Shown: positions 52,646-63,300 of the stretch, piece after piece
Position numbering within the stretch: position 1 is the stretch's first letter
How the letters are laid out: each line of letters opens with the position of its first letter
Source of the DNA: Jacaranda mimosifolia
Lineage: Eukaryota > Streptophyta > Magnoliopsida > Lamiales > Bignoniaceae
Direction: 5' to 3'
Assembly (NCBI GenBank): GCA_018894105.1
Contig: CM032122.1
Location: forward strand, 38,967,404 to 39,031,403
DNA: 64,000 bases
Made by a program: the position numbers and the translations under genes
Notes under the pieces: model-generated
Seen by the model: the letters and a program-made list of their open reading frames with translations, nothing else
Databases searched by the model: none
What the model was told of the DNA's origin: nothing

Positions 52646-54372
52646 GTTGGTACGTTGATTAGGAATTAATAAAATTAAATTAAATGGAAAAAGAAAAAGA
52701 AGAAAGATTTTGTTGTGAGAATAAATGTATTATTAGGTGTTTTTTTTTTAATTTTTATTTTTCTAAGTGGATTAGTCCAAGAAATGGGCTTAACTGTGGG
52801 CTGTTTTTCTTTTGTTTTTGAATTTGGTTTGGTGTAGTTGTGTTGTCAAGTGTATTGATCATTCTCTTACTAATAGTGTAGAATTTTGTGTTCCCATATT
52901 TGATTATTTTCCACTTGTACTTCCAGAAGAGTCCACGTAAAATTTGGAGTGGACAATAAAGATAAAAAAACGATGGACTGCAGAAATAGAAATTTAACAT
53001 GGAGTTTTCAATTTTAGCACGTCTCGTTTTGGACATTCTTTAATTCTATGTATGGACTTTAAATTTTAATGAAAAAAAATATGCTAGAGAATTCTTTAAT
53101 TTCATGCTTCAAAAAATGTAATTTTATACTTTAATTTTTATATTTTGCATTTTCTTTCTTGCTTTCCTCACTAGTTTGGTCATTGACGCATAGTATAAAT
53201 TTTGACCATGGCCTGTGTCGAGTTAAAAAAAAAAAAAAAAAGAGATATAATGTACTAATAGGGAGTAAAAGCCCTTCTAGAACAACACATATATAATTCT
53301 CTAACACAAGCGACAATGTTTGAATGACTATGAAATAAGGGCATAGTAAAGGTAAGCTGCTTATTTATTATTATTTTTTATATTTATATTAAAAATCACT
53401 CATTTATAATTTTTTTTTAGATTTATTCAATATTATTAAGTTCAAACCTATTTATGAGCTCCTTCATGGAGACAGACAAAACCTAGCTAACGTCTATTGC
53501 TTTTATATAAAAACGATTTTTAAAATAATTTTTATATATTTTGCAACTTCAGCTGTAGTCTGTAGAGGCTATCTATCTAAATATCTTCATATGTATTGAA
53601 AGTAATTTTTGAATTTAAAAAAAAAAAAAAAAAATAGCACCACAAATCATGTATTGTAGTAGTTTGTGCAATCTTTTACGAAGAAAAACAGCCAAAAATT
53701 TCTTTTGTAATTCCATTGTGTCTCACGAAATTAAACATATTGTATATGACTTTGGAAAATCATCTATAAAAAAATGGATAACGAACAGCGAGCGAGGCTT
53801 TTGTCAAAACAAAAATAAACTGTAACAAGAAACACTCTAGGGGTTAGGTGTTGACAAGTTGCATCAGCACAACCTTGTGATGTTTATGTTGTTGGTTTAG
53901 GTTCTGTCTAAGAGTGAAATACTGATATTTTCTTCAGTTGATTTGTGCTGACCTTTTGTGATGTTGCTATTTCGCGAACGCAAAACTCTTTAGTTTTTTG
54001 TTTTATCCTTTTTGTTTTACTTGTTCAGAAGAGAGCGTCCAATGAAGAGGAACAACAAAGTGGTTATTTGTTTTGATCAATTAGTTTATTTAAGGATCCT
54101 AGTCCTAGATAGTTTTCCTTTACTTAACATGCACAACGCTACCCAATTTTAAAATGTCTTTCTTTTTGTGTGTGTTTTTTGTTTCTATTTTTAGTAAGAA
54201 AGTTTATGAGTCCCAATCTCACCGAACAAGACTGATAATCATCTCGTTTTATGTGGTTACAGTTTGATTAAAGTTTTGAGCCTTTTTTCTCATGGGTGAT
54301 TTAAACACATCTTGAAGCTTTTGCAAACAGTTATTATTAAATTGAGATGATAGAAGATTTGCTAAATATTTT
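52646..54372. other. Intergenic downstream of the peroxidase
   Basis: Peroxidase 3' flank, then AT-rich sequence with poly-A and poly-T runs. About 53,800-54,300 is less AT-rich and looks transcript-like, but no protein family could be read from it; it may be cargo of the Helitron-like element that ends near 54,626. Confidence 0.4.
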
Positions 54373-54626
54373 CCTTTTGAGTGTATTTCTAGGAGTTGGG
54401 CAATCAAAAATAAAAAGAGCTTTGGTGTTTCTTTCTATTTCATTCCTCGTCTGATATTGTAAGAAATATTTTGCAACATTTGAAACACCTTCTCCTAAAA
54501 TATGTTCCACAATTTAAAATCTATAATTGATAAAAATATTCTACAAAATATAAATAAATATAATACATATATTTAATTATTTCAACGGGCAAGGCACTGC
54601 GCTTTGCGAGGTGTGCTTTGTGCTAG
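54373..54626 (+). mobile_element. Helitron-type 3' terminus (element 1)
   Basis: A stem GCAAGGC (54,589-54,595) pairs with GCTTTGC (54,601-54,607, one G-T pair) around a 5-base loop. Fifteen bases later comes CTAG (54,623-54,626), followed by T and a TA-rich target-like stretch. Hairpin plus CTRR is the Helitron 3' signature. The preceding ~215 bases (54,373-54,588) recur in two pieces at 58,741-58,853 and 60,815-60,920, as expected of a shared subterminal region. The 5' end of this element was not found. Confidence 0.5.
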
Positions 54627-54650
54627 TATATATATATTACTACTATAATA

Positions 54651-55117
54651 CAAGCACCAAACCTATTTTTCAATTTCTTTTTTTTTTGGTTTCCTCTTCT
54701 ATGAATGGACTATTTGAGGTTTTTTATGCTTGATAAGGTGGTACCTTGTGTTGTTTTTATTATACTAATGGTGGGACCGGTGAACTTGGTTAGAAGAAAA
54801 AATGGTTGTTTTTTTTTTTTTTTAATTCCATTTTCCTTGAATTTTTTGGTGGGCTCCACTTACATGGGTGAGAGAGCATAGGTGGCAAACACCAAACCTA
54901 TTTTTCAATTTTTTTTTTTTTTGGTTTCCTCTTCTATGAAATGGCTACTATAATATAAGCACCAAACCTATTTTTCAATTTTTTTTTTTTTTTGGTTTCC
55001 TATTCTATGAAATGGACTATTTGAGGTTTTTTATGCTTGATAAGGTGGTACCTTGTGTTGTTTTTATTATACTAATGGTGGGACCGGTGAACTTGGTTAG
55101 AAGAAAAAATGGTTGTT
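54651..55117 (+). repeat. ~160-bp direct duplication plus an extra partial copy
   Basis: A unit beginning CACCAAACCTATTTTTCAAT, with a T-run and GGTTTCCTPyTTCTATGAA, occurs at about 54,655, 54,891 and 54,958. The first and third copies continue into ACTATTTGAGGTTTTTTATG, GATAAGGTGGTACC and GGGACCGGTGAACTTGGTTA with an offset of 307 bases. The run of tip-like sequences may reflect repeated firing or slippage at the element's 5' end. Confidence 0.88.
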
Positions 55118-55341
55118 GTTTTTATTATACTAATGGTGTGTTGCTTATTTATATTTGCATTGTATGCTTTAAACTTCTAATTTTTCAGATTTTTAGTTTA
55201 ACATTTGTTTTAAACTAAATAATTTGATTATAAATGCTTTTTTGTATTTTACAATGTATTGTGTGTTTTATTTTAAAATATATAATAAAACCACTTTCTA
55301 CTAAATTATTTGTTGTGAAACTACAGGTACTATTGATCAAA

Positions 55342-58300
55342 ATGAAGAATTTATTGCACATCAATGATATAACACCAAAATCGAATAGTTGGAGTGTCAA
55401 AAGTGTTGGTAGAATCTAAGAGTTCTGAGCGGCAATCAACTCGCGGCACAAAAAGATATCAACATATTACATTAGTTGACGAAACGGTATTTCAATTAAC
55501 CTTACATATCCTTCTTTAATTAAATAATGTATTTTACAATAAATAAAATCAATTGCTTTTACCTAAATAAAATTTGTATTATATATGCATTTATGAATAT
55601 TGATTATAAAAAAATAAATTAAATTATTGTATTAATAATTGAACTTTAAATGTTTCCTTTTTTTTTTTTTTCCATACAAATATAAATAATGCTTTACTAT
55701 TTATTGAAAAATGATATCCAAATAAAGTAATTTTAGTAATGTATATACATTTTAATGCATTTCATAAAAACTTGATTTTTTAACTATATTCATAAGTTAA
55801 GCTTTTATCTATGATACTTTTTACAAAATATTCTTGATTTAATTCTTCAATTTTCAGATAATATAAATTTAGAAAAACTTATAAAATTTGTTGAAACTTC
55901 ATCCGTATTTGAAGTTTAATATTTGTATAAAAAAATTGTATTGTTGATTTGCATTCTTTATATTTCATTATATATAATATTGTTAAATAATTTGTTAATG
56001 AGATATTTTTATTGACTGTGATTTATAGGGCACCAGAATTCTTGCTACTATCTTTGATGTTGCAATAAAACAGTTTGAAAGAACTCTCACATTGTATGAC
56101 ACATACATCATTTCAAATGCATATGTTACTACTGCAAATCCTCTTTATGAAAATTATGGACAAGAGTTTAGCTGGATCATCACTCAAAGAACAGTTATCA
56201 AAAAGGAATTGGCAAATGTGATTCCCTTGTCTATTGCAATGCCCAACTTTCAATCTTTCAACACTTTGATGCCTTATGATCAGAAGAATACAGTTGATAA
56301 AACTTTAAAATAGATATATTATAAGTATTATTTAATAAATTTACTAAAGTACAAATTTAACTCTTTCAATGTTAAAATTTCAGATATTCTTGCTATTGTT
56401 ATCAAAAAATTTGAGCAGCGGACCAGTGGAAGTTCATCAAAAAGCTTTGTCATTCATGAATTTGCATTGATAAACCATGAGTATAATTCTTACCTATATA
56501 TTTCAATTAATATGCATTTCTATTTTTATTTTATCATAAATTCAAATTTATTAAAAAAAATTTATAGTTGATTTTTATATTTCTATCATTCATCTGATTA
56601 GGAAAAAGCCGCTGATACTTTATTTGTGGAACAAGATAGCAATCTTTGAAGGCGAAATTATAATGTCTACACCTGAACAGATGCCTATTATAAGTGCTAC
56701 AAAACTGAGAGTGTCAGCTTATTATGGTACAATTTTTAAATTTTCTTTGCTTTTTAACATTTATTATTTGTAATAATATATGTTCAATATTATTTTTAGG
56801 TATTTCTCTTGCATCCACACCTTTGACTACAATTACAGTTGATCCATCTATACCTGATGCTCAAAGGTTAAAGACATGGTTAGTTTCTTAAAGTTACTTT
56901 AGTAAATTTCAAAAATTTAAGTAGAAATATTTCAATTAAGTAGTAATTTTGATTTTGAATTATGCAGGCGATCAAATAATCATCATATCATTATGGATGC
57001 TCTTTTGCAAGTTGATGAAATGATAAAAGCCCAACAATCAACAATCCAAACAAATACTAAACTACACTCTATTTTAGACGTTGTGAGAAGTGAAAATGTA
57101 AGAAATAGTTGATCTTAAAACATTTGATTTAAAATACATCATAGCATATATGAAATATGATTTGAAATTTATAATAGTAGCAAATTTACTAATCACTCAT
57201 TTATTTAATTGTACACTTGCAGGTCGACAAATTTGTACTTAAAGCTTCAATAGAAGTTACAAATCAAGAACAAAAGTTTTTCTATATGGCATGCGAGAAT
57301 TGTCACACATCATATGCAACAGAATATAACTGGGAACTTGATTGTCAGAAATGTGGTCAAACAACAGTTGCTAAACCGAGGTAAGTAATAGATAATTAAT
57401 TCTATCCATATAATAGGAACAAAAACTCATTATCTATGAAAAAGTTACTATTATTAGAATAGATGAATAAAATCAATATACATTGAAGATATTATTTTAC
57501 AATTTAGTCATCATTTTGAAAAAAAAAATCCCTGCATATTCTGATAGAAATAGCTTTTAATATAACTAAATTTTTTCATGTAGAGAATTCGTCATTGCAA
57601 ATACTGTTGATGAAACTGGCTCTTTGGAGGCAATAGTATTTGGAGAAGATGCTGTCAAAATCATGAATATAAATGCATTCATGGCTATGGAGATGTACAA
57701 TGCTGTAAGTTTGTAAATAATTTCTTCAATTAATACATACATGAATGAAATAATTAATAATATTGACATTAAAATCTTTTAGGGACATCTACCTTCCCTT
57801 GTTGAGATGAATAGAGGCTTAGAAAACAAGTTGTTTTTGATTAAGCTGAAGAGGTATTATAAAACAAGACATGATGGAGTGCACACACAATATACAATTA
57901 CAAACTTGTCTGAAAATGTTGAGAAGGAAGACAACAACATCTTTACTCCTATCACTGGTTTTGTTGAGAGTTTGGGCATGTCTTCACAAGTCCCGAAGTC
58001 TCGGACATTGAAGCGACTCTTTTCTGGAGGTTCTTATCTTTTAATAAACATAGATTCTTTTACAGATTAATAACATAATTATTAGCGTAAATAAAAAAAA
58101 TTAAGTAGTTCTTATTTTTTTTAATATTTGTATTGACAGAAGAAGAAAATGTTGATGCTTCCATATCAAATAAGAAACAGAAACAAATAATAACAGGTTC
58201 ATTTTTCGCTTAAATTAAATATATTTTATTAGTTATGTAGTCTTAAATTAAATATATTTTATTACTTATGTAGTTAATTTTTTTCAATATTATTAATTAC

Positions 58301-58381
58301 AAAAAATACTTACTGATTGCAGAAGAATCAGGTGATGAAAGTAAAGAAAATGAAACTTCAAGTGATGATGGGACAAACTGA
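55342..58381 (+). pseudogene. RPA70-like (replication protein A large subunit) gene, broken
   Basis: Eleven exon blocks are readable: 55342-55486, 56029-56296, 56384-56480, 56602-56726, 56800-56878, 56968-57097, 57223-57380, 57584-57704, 57783-58029, 58140-58196, 58323-58381. The product is a plant RPA1-type single-strand DNA-binding protein: MKNLLHINDITPKSNSW start, OB-fold signature GTRILATIFDVAIKQFE, and the C-terminal zinc ribbon CENC...CQKC (13 residues between pairs). Two lesions are visible. Exon 1 has one extra base at an AAAA run near 55,402 that moves the frame into a stop. After exon 2 the expected donor GTAAAA reads ATAAAA (56,297-56,302). Exons 3-11 keep phase to a normal stop. 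The acidic tail (EESGDESKEN) is intact. Such truncated RPA1 copies are typical Helitron cargo. Confidence 0.8.
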
Positions 58382-58853
58382 TATGCTAAAGCAAGTTACT
58401 ACAAGTTTGGACCAGAAACCTATCTATCTTGCTATCTTTTGAATATATATTAGTAGAAGCTCCTACTTGAAAATATAGTTTTTGTAACACTATTTACAAT
58501 ACACTGCCTTCTACAAGTATATGATCTGCACTAAAGGTTTATTTGGAGCAAGATAGAATTGTTTCTTGGCCTGTTTTGATGATATTTGTCAACATTAAAA
58601 GAATTAGTTGCATCTTTTGTATATGATAATGATTATACAGTTTATTAGCAGTAAAAGCTAAATTTATTTTTTTGTAAGTTTTCTAATCTTTTTTGTATGC
58701 GTTTCTGTTTTCCAAAGTTTGTATTCTGATTAATTCATTTCCTTTTGAGTGTATTTCTAGGAGTTGGGCAATCAAAAATAAAAGAGCTTTGGTATTTCTT
58801 TCTATTTCATTTCTGGTCTCATATTATAAGAAATATTTTGCAGCATTTGGAAT

Positions 58854-60814
58854 TTTGTTGTTGCCTGAGAGCTTGCATTTTCTGAAGTCTGCTACTGTAG
58901 GAATTGAAATTGCAAAAGTTTGCTGCTATTTTTCGCAGCAATTATATAGATAACAGGCTGGTTTTTCCTAAATTTATTTTGTGATTAGTGGACTATAAAA
59001 TAAATCCTTGTTTTGCTCAATGAGGTACTCAGTTTGGATTTATTTGTGGGATTTGTGTTTAAACTGAGGGGGCACCTTCCAAAGGGATGATTCTCTCCAT
59101 TTTGCACTTCCTCTTGTGATTATACAGATATGCCTTGTAGTGGTGCTGACCCAAGGACTTGCATATCATCTCAGGACACTATGATAGCCTTGTGTTATTG
59201 CTGAAATTATCATGCATTTTCTGTCCATTCCCTAATTCTTCTTTGTAAAACAATCATATTTAGCACAACATTTTGACGACATTCTTGCAGCAGTTGTGGG
59301 ATGATTTAAATTCAGTGAAAGATGATGTGCATGGCTGACTCTATTGGAAACTTGTAGAATTGCTTTTTGATTATTTTGATGCTTGAATGAGGTTCCTGTT
59401 GAAATTTGTTGAGTAATTCACGTAGGTCATGTTTAATTGCTCATTTGTGTTTATAGAATGATGTGGTTAATTGGTTTATGGCAGCTTGCTATGTACATAA
59501 TTATTTTTATTTTGCTGGAAATTCTTGGGATGGGGAGTTGATACCTATTGGCTATTAAGAATTTTGTTGCTGCAAATTGTGGAAATTGAGACTAGATAAC
59601 TGATCTGAGCTAGGCATCTGGGTTATATGCTCAAAATTTGCTACAGCGGGTATTCGGTCCTCGTACTGGAAGCAATTTTAATAGGGGACAAAGCTGCTGT
59701 AATTTGCGTATTAATTTTGATATAGAATTTTGACGGAATGGAGACTCGGAATTAATATTGTTTAGGGGGTTAAAATTTTCAAAATTGTTGGAAAGAGTCG
59801 ATCCCTCGGCATTGAATATTTTGGACAGCTTTTGGGCTTGAAACTTTGTGGTTTTTAAGTCTTTTGGCCTAAGGATCCACATATGAAGAATGAAGACAAT
59901 TTTTTTTTTTTTTTTTTGCTTCAAGTTGATTTTGACTCTCTTTGGTAAAAGTTGACTTCCAAAATTGAGCATGCACACAAACTGAATATTATGCCACCAG
60001 TAAACCATCGTGGGGGATTAAAATAGAAAGGAACAAAAACCAGATGAAAGCCGTGGATTTCAGTCAGTATGTCCCCAAGATCCCCGTCCACTCTTTAACA
60101 GAAAAACGTAAAGCAATTCGTTCCAAGTATCTGGTACTCCAGACAAGCACCAGTGACTACAATCTTGGACATGGATTTCTTGTTGTGCTGTCTTCTTCGG
60201 AAGACAAGCAAACAACCCCATGGTTTAAACCGACAAACACGGTGATAAACAGGGCAGACTATTTGTCTTTTTTTCTTTTTAAGTTAATTATTTACTCAAA
60301 GTTTTCTTGTTTTTTTTCTATAATATACATTATCTTTGAATTGGAATGATAAACACTCAAATATTTTTAAATTTAATTCAGAAAATGTTTAGCTAAGTTT
60401 ATTAAAAAGGTTTATAAGTTTCTATATTTTTATAAAATATTTTTACAATACTTTCAAACTTAATGAGAGCGTGTCTATGTGAGCTATTAAAATATTCTAA
60501 AACTCTTAAGTTTATATACTTTATAAGATGATTTGAGGCTCATGAAACATTAATTAAACCTTATATTACTTAACTATTAAATTGTTTTCACCTACTTTTA
60601 CACCAAACTAAATAAACCAATATAATCACTATCATCCTTTTTACAAAAGGAATTATTAATATCTTTCTGTTAAAAATAATTAATATGAAATTTATATTAA
60701 AATTTAGTTTCCTTTTAAGATACTTTTAAAGAAATAATTTTATTTCAAAATATTTTTCACCAATCCCTAAAACAAAAATAAACAATCATTACAATACCCC
60801 AATTTATTTTTTCA
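58854..60814. other. ~2-kb insertion splitting the Helitron subterminal region
   Basis: It is less AT-rich than its surroundings between 58,860 and 60,260 and looks like transcribed plant DNA, but no gene was identified. A short ATG-started open stretch at 60,044-60,349 ([20 protein letters not shown] at its start) has coding-like composition for its first ~75 codons and then dissolves into AT-rich sequence. It may be a captured exon. Source unknown. Confidence 0.35.
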
Positions 60815-61497
60815 AACACTTTCTCCTAAAATATGTTCTACAATTTACAATCTATAATTGATAAAAATATTCTACAAAATATAAATAAGTACAATACATA
60901 TATTAAATTATTTCATATATATATTTGATAGAAATATGAAATATATATATATATATATTAATGAAATGAGTACGTAAATAAATTTATCTATCTAATATAT
61001 GACAAAAATCGTACAATTATTTTTCTGCATTTTATATGAGTTGGACAATGACTCAATGATTTTCATGGCTTATAATTGAAGATCTGCACTGTACTTTCGC
61101 ATGCCTTCAATTATTACACTGTACTTTGAGTCCTCGTGGCTCTCTACTATCATTTTGTGTCTTTCATTTTATTTTTAATTTCAATTTAATAAATATATAT
61201 TAAATATATTTAATTTCCCATCAATTCTTTTTATAAAAAAATATTTAATATATTTAATGCATACCAATAAATTTAAATATACAGCAAACATAAAACAAAA
61301 TAAAAAATTCAAATTATTGTATTATAGACACTTTAAATTAAATTACAGTGATATAATTAATTACACAGTGTAATAAACGAATAAAATGTTTTTCTTTTAT
61401 CAAATGTAATAGTGAGTAGTCTACCATATATAATATATATTACTTTATTATTTCAAAATAGTATTTCATTATATTTTTATAATCTTTTATGTATTTA

Positions 61498-61797
61498 GAG
61501 GGTGTTTGGCTAAACTTATTTTAAACATTTTATAAGCTCCTACATCTTATAAGATGTTAATAATGGTAATTTTGTAATTAAAATGATTAAAAAATGAAGG
61601 AGTTTGTTAAGAACTTAAAAATAAGTTAGGGTCTCCTTACTTTTTTTAAAAAAGCTTATAAGCTCTTAACATTTTATTTTAGGATCTTATAAATTCTTTT
61701 AAAAAAAAAAATTACCAAACACTTTTTATCAACTTATAAGCTCTTAAACATCTTATAAGATGTTTTGAGGAGCTTATAAGCTCACCCAAACACCCTC
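61498..61797. mobile_element. Tourist-like (PIF/Harbinger-type) MITE with TTA target duplication
   Basis: The 300-bp element has tips GAGGGTGTTTGG and CCAAACACCCTC that are perfect inverts over 12 bases. TTA flanks it at 61,495-61,497 and 61,798-61,800. The paralogous block D1 has a single TTA (44,612-44,614) at this place with the flanks continuous, so D1 preserves the empty site. Confidence 0.9.
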
Positions 61798-62464
61798 TTA
61801 ATTGTTAAGTTTTAATCTCTTTCAAATTTCAAATTATACTAAAAGTACTTTGGTCAACAAAATATAAAGCACAATTGGATTAGCGGCAAAATAAAAATTT
61901 TTTTAAAATTTTATGTAGGCATAATCATTTTCATCTAAAATCCTAACGAATAAAGTTCGAAAAATGGCTTTTGTAATTTCAAAAAAGAATATGGAAGAAT
62001 TGATAATTTAATTAAAAGTAAATGTAATTAACCCTTATGAAAATAATATGTTAATAAATTAATTTTTTATTAATCGTTTCTTTTTGAGTCATTATTATTT
62101 TCTCAAGGCCTCGTTTGTTTGGTCGTCTAATTGTGCATGGGATGGTAAGAGGACAATCGAAGTCGTATTCACGTGAGGGACATCTTCCAACTTGAGGAAT
62201 CTGTTAAGGATTAAGTGCTGAAAAGATTGCATTAATTGGCATTTGGCGGTCACAGACAAACTTAGAATAATCAAACTTCGTCGTTGGTGCAATTTAGGGG
62301 TTGTGACACATTTTTCTTTGTTTTTTGACCGTCGGATTAAGGCTGCATTTAATGAGGCAATAGACATAGGCGACCGCAACACAATGAGTCTGCGCGCGCG
62401 CACACACATATATTTATATTATAAATTAGACTCAATTTTTATTAATATTCATTGTAAATAAAAT

Positions 62465-63300
62465 ATTATGGTCTGTTTGGTGAAAATTGTATTGAAAAAT
62501 GTAATTATTTAATTATATTTTGGAGAATAGTTAAAAATTAATTCTGAAAAATTTTGGTATGTTTATTTATATTTTGAGAAGAGATATTTTATATTGTGAG
62601 GGCTTGTTTGTTTGGGCATATAGGATTAGAAGGGATTAATATGATAGTGATATATAAGCTAAAAATGGTGTCCAAAACAATATAATCGATTATTTGTTTG
62701 AATTTTAGAAATTAGTGATATCTGATGCTTATTACTATTTAATGTTTGGTTGGCAATATTGTTCAATGTGTTACACTTTATAATATCTAAAATGTTATAA
62801 CTTCTAAGAAGGTAAATTTTCAAAATTTGATAGAAAGTGTTGAGAATATGATTTTTATGAAGGTAAGAATGCAATTTTCATTCTTTATCAGATCAAATTT
62901 GAAATGATGGAAAATGGATAAAAACCAAGATGGTTTGATCCATAAATCAATCTGGCCCATAATATTATGTCGGGCCGCAAAAGTATTATGTGCCATAAAA
63001 ATGTGAAGTAAATAAAAGATAAAGTTTGAAAATGGATCTATCAAACTTTATTCGATAAAGTAAACAAGCCCTAATAGTCAAATTAATATTTTTTTTGCTG
63101 GATTTTTGAGATGAAAGTGGAATTGAGCGATTTTTTTGTTATTAAAATAATAATAAAATATATATAATATATATTTATAATATATGTATATATCTATTAA
63201 AAAATGAGAAAGTTTTAAAGATAATTAATAATGGGAGAGAGTAGTTTGCAAAAAAAGAAACATAATGTTTACAGATAACCAGACATTTTCCATATAAAAA
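62465..63300 (-). mobile_element. Non-autonomous repeat, family B, copy 3, interrupted
   Basis: Read on minus, both outer parts align with the interior of 42,430-42,845 (ATATAAATAAACATACC and CAGCAAAAAAAATATTAATT regions). The element enters D2 at the same point (after AAATAAAATPuTTATG) where D1 holds a family C element. A separate MITE splits it. Confidence 0.5.
62599..63072. mobile_element. AGGGCTTGTTT-tipped MITE nested in a family B element
   Basis: AGGGCTTGTTTGTTTGGG at the left is matched by AAACAAGCCCT at the right, giving 11-bp perfect inverted tips and a 474-bp element. The body is AT-rich and non-coding. No clear target duplication was found. Confidence 0.6.

Larger units (their letters stand above)
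54627..60920 (+). mobile_element. Putative second Helitron-like element carrying an RPA-like gene (3' hairpin lost)
   Basis: It begins directly after the CTAG of element 1 with an ACTACTATAATACAAGCACC-type start that resembles plant Helitron 5' ends. It holds the RPA70-like pseudogene, then P2 (58,741-58,853) and Q2 (60,815-60,920), which in element 1 lie side by side just before the hairpin. Between P2 and Q2 are ~1.96 kb of extra DNA. Q2 stops at TTATTTCA, exactly where element 1 goes on to its hairpin, and block D2 follows. No Rep/helicase gene is present. The whole-element reading is an inference. Confidence 0.4.
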
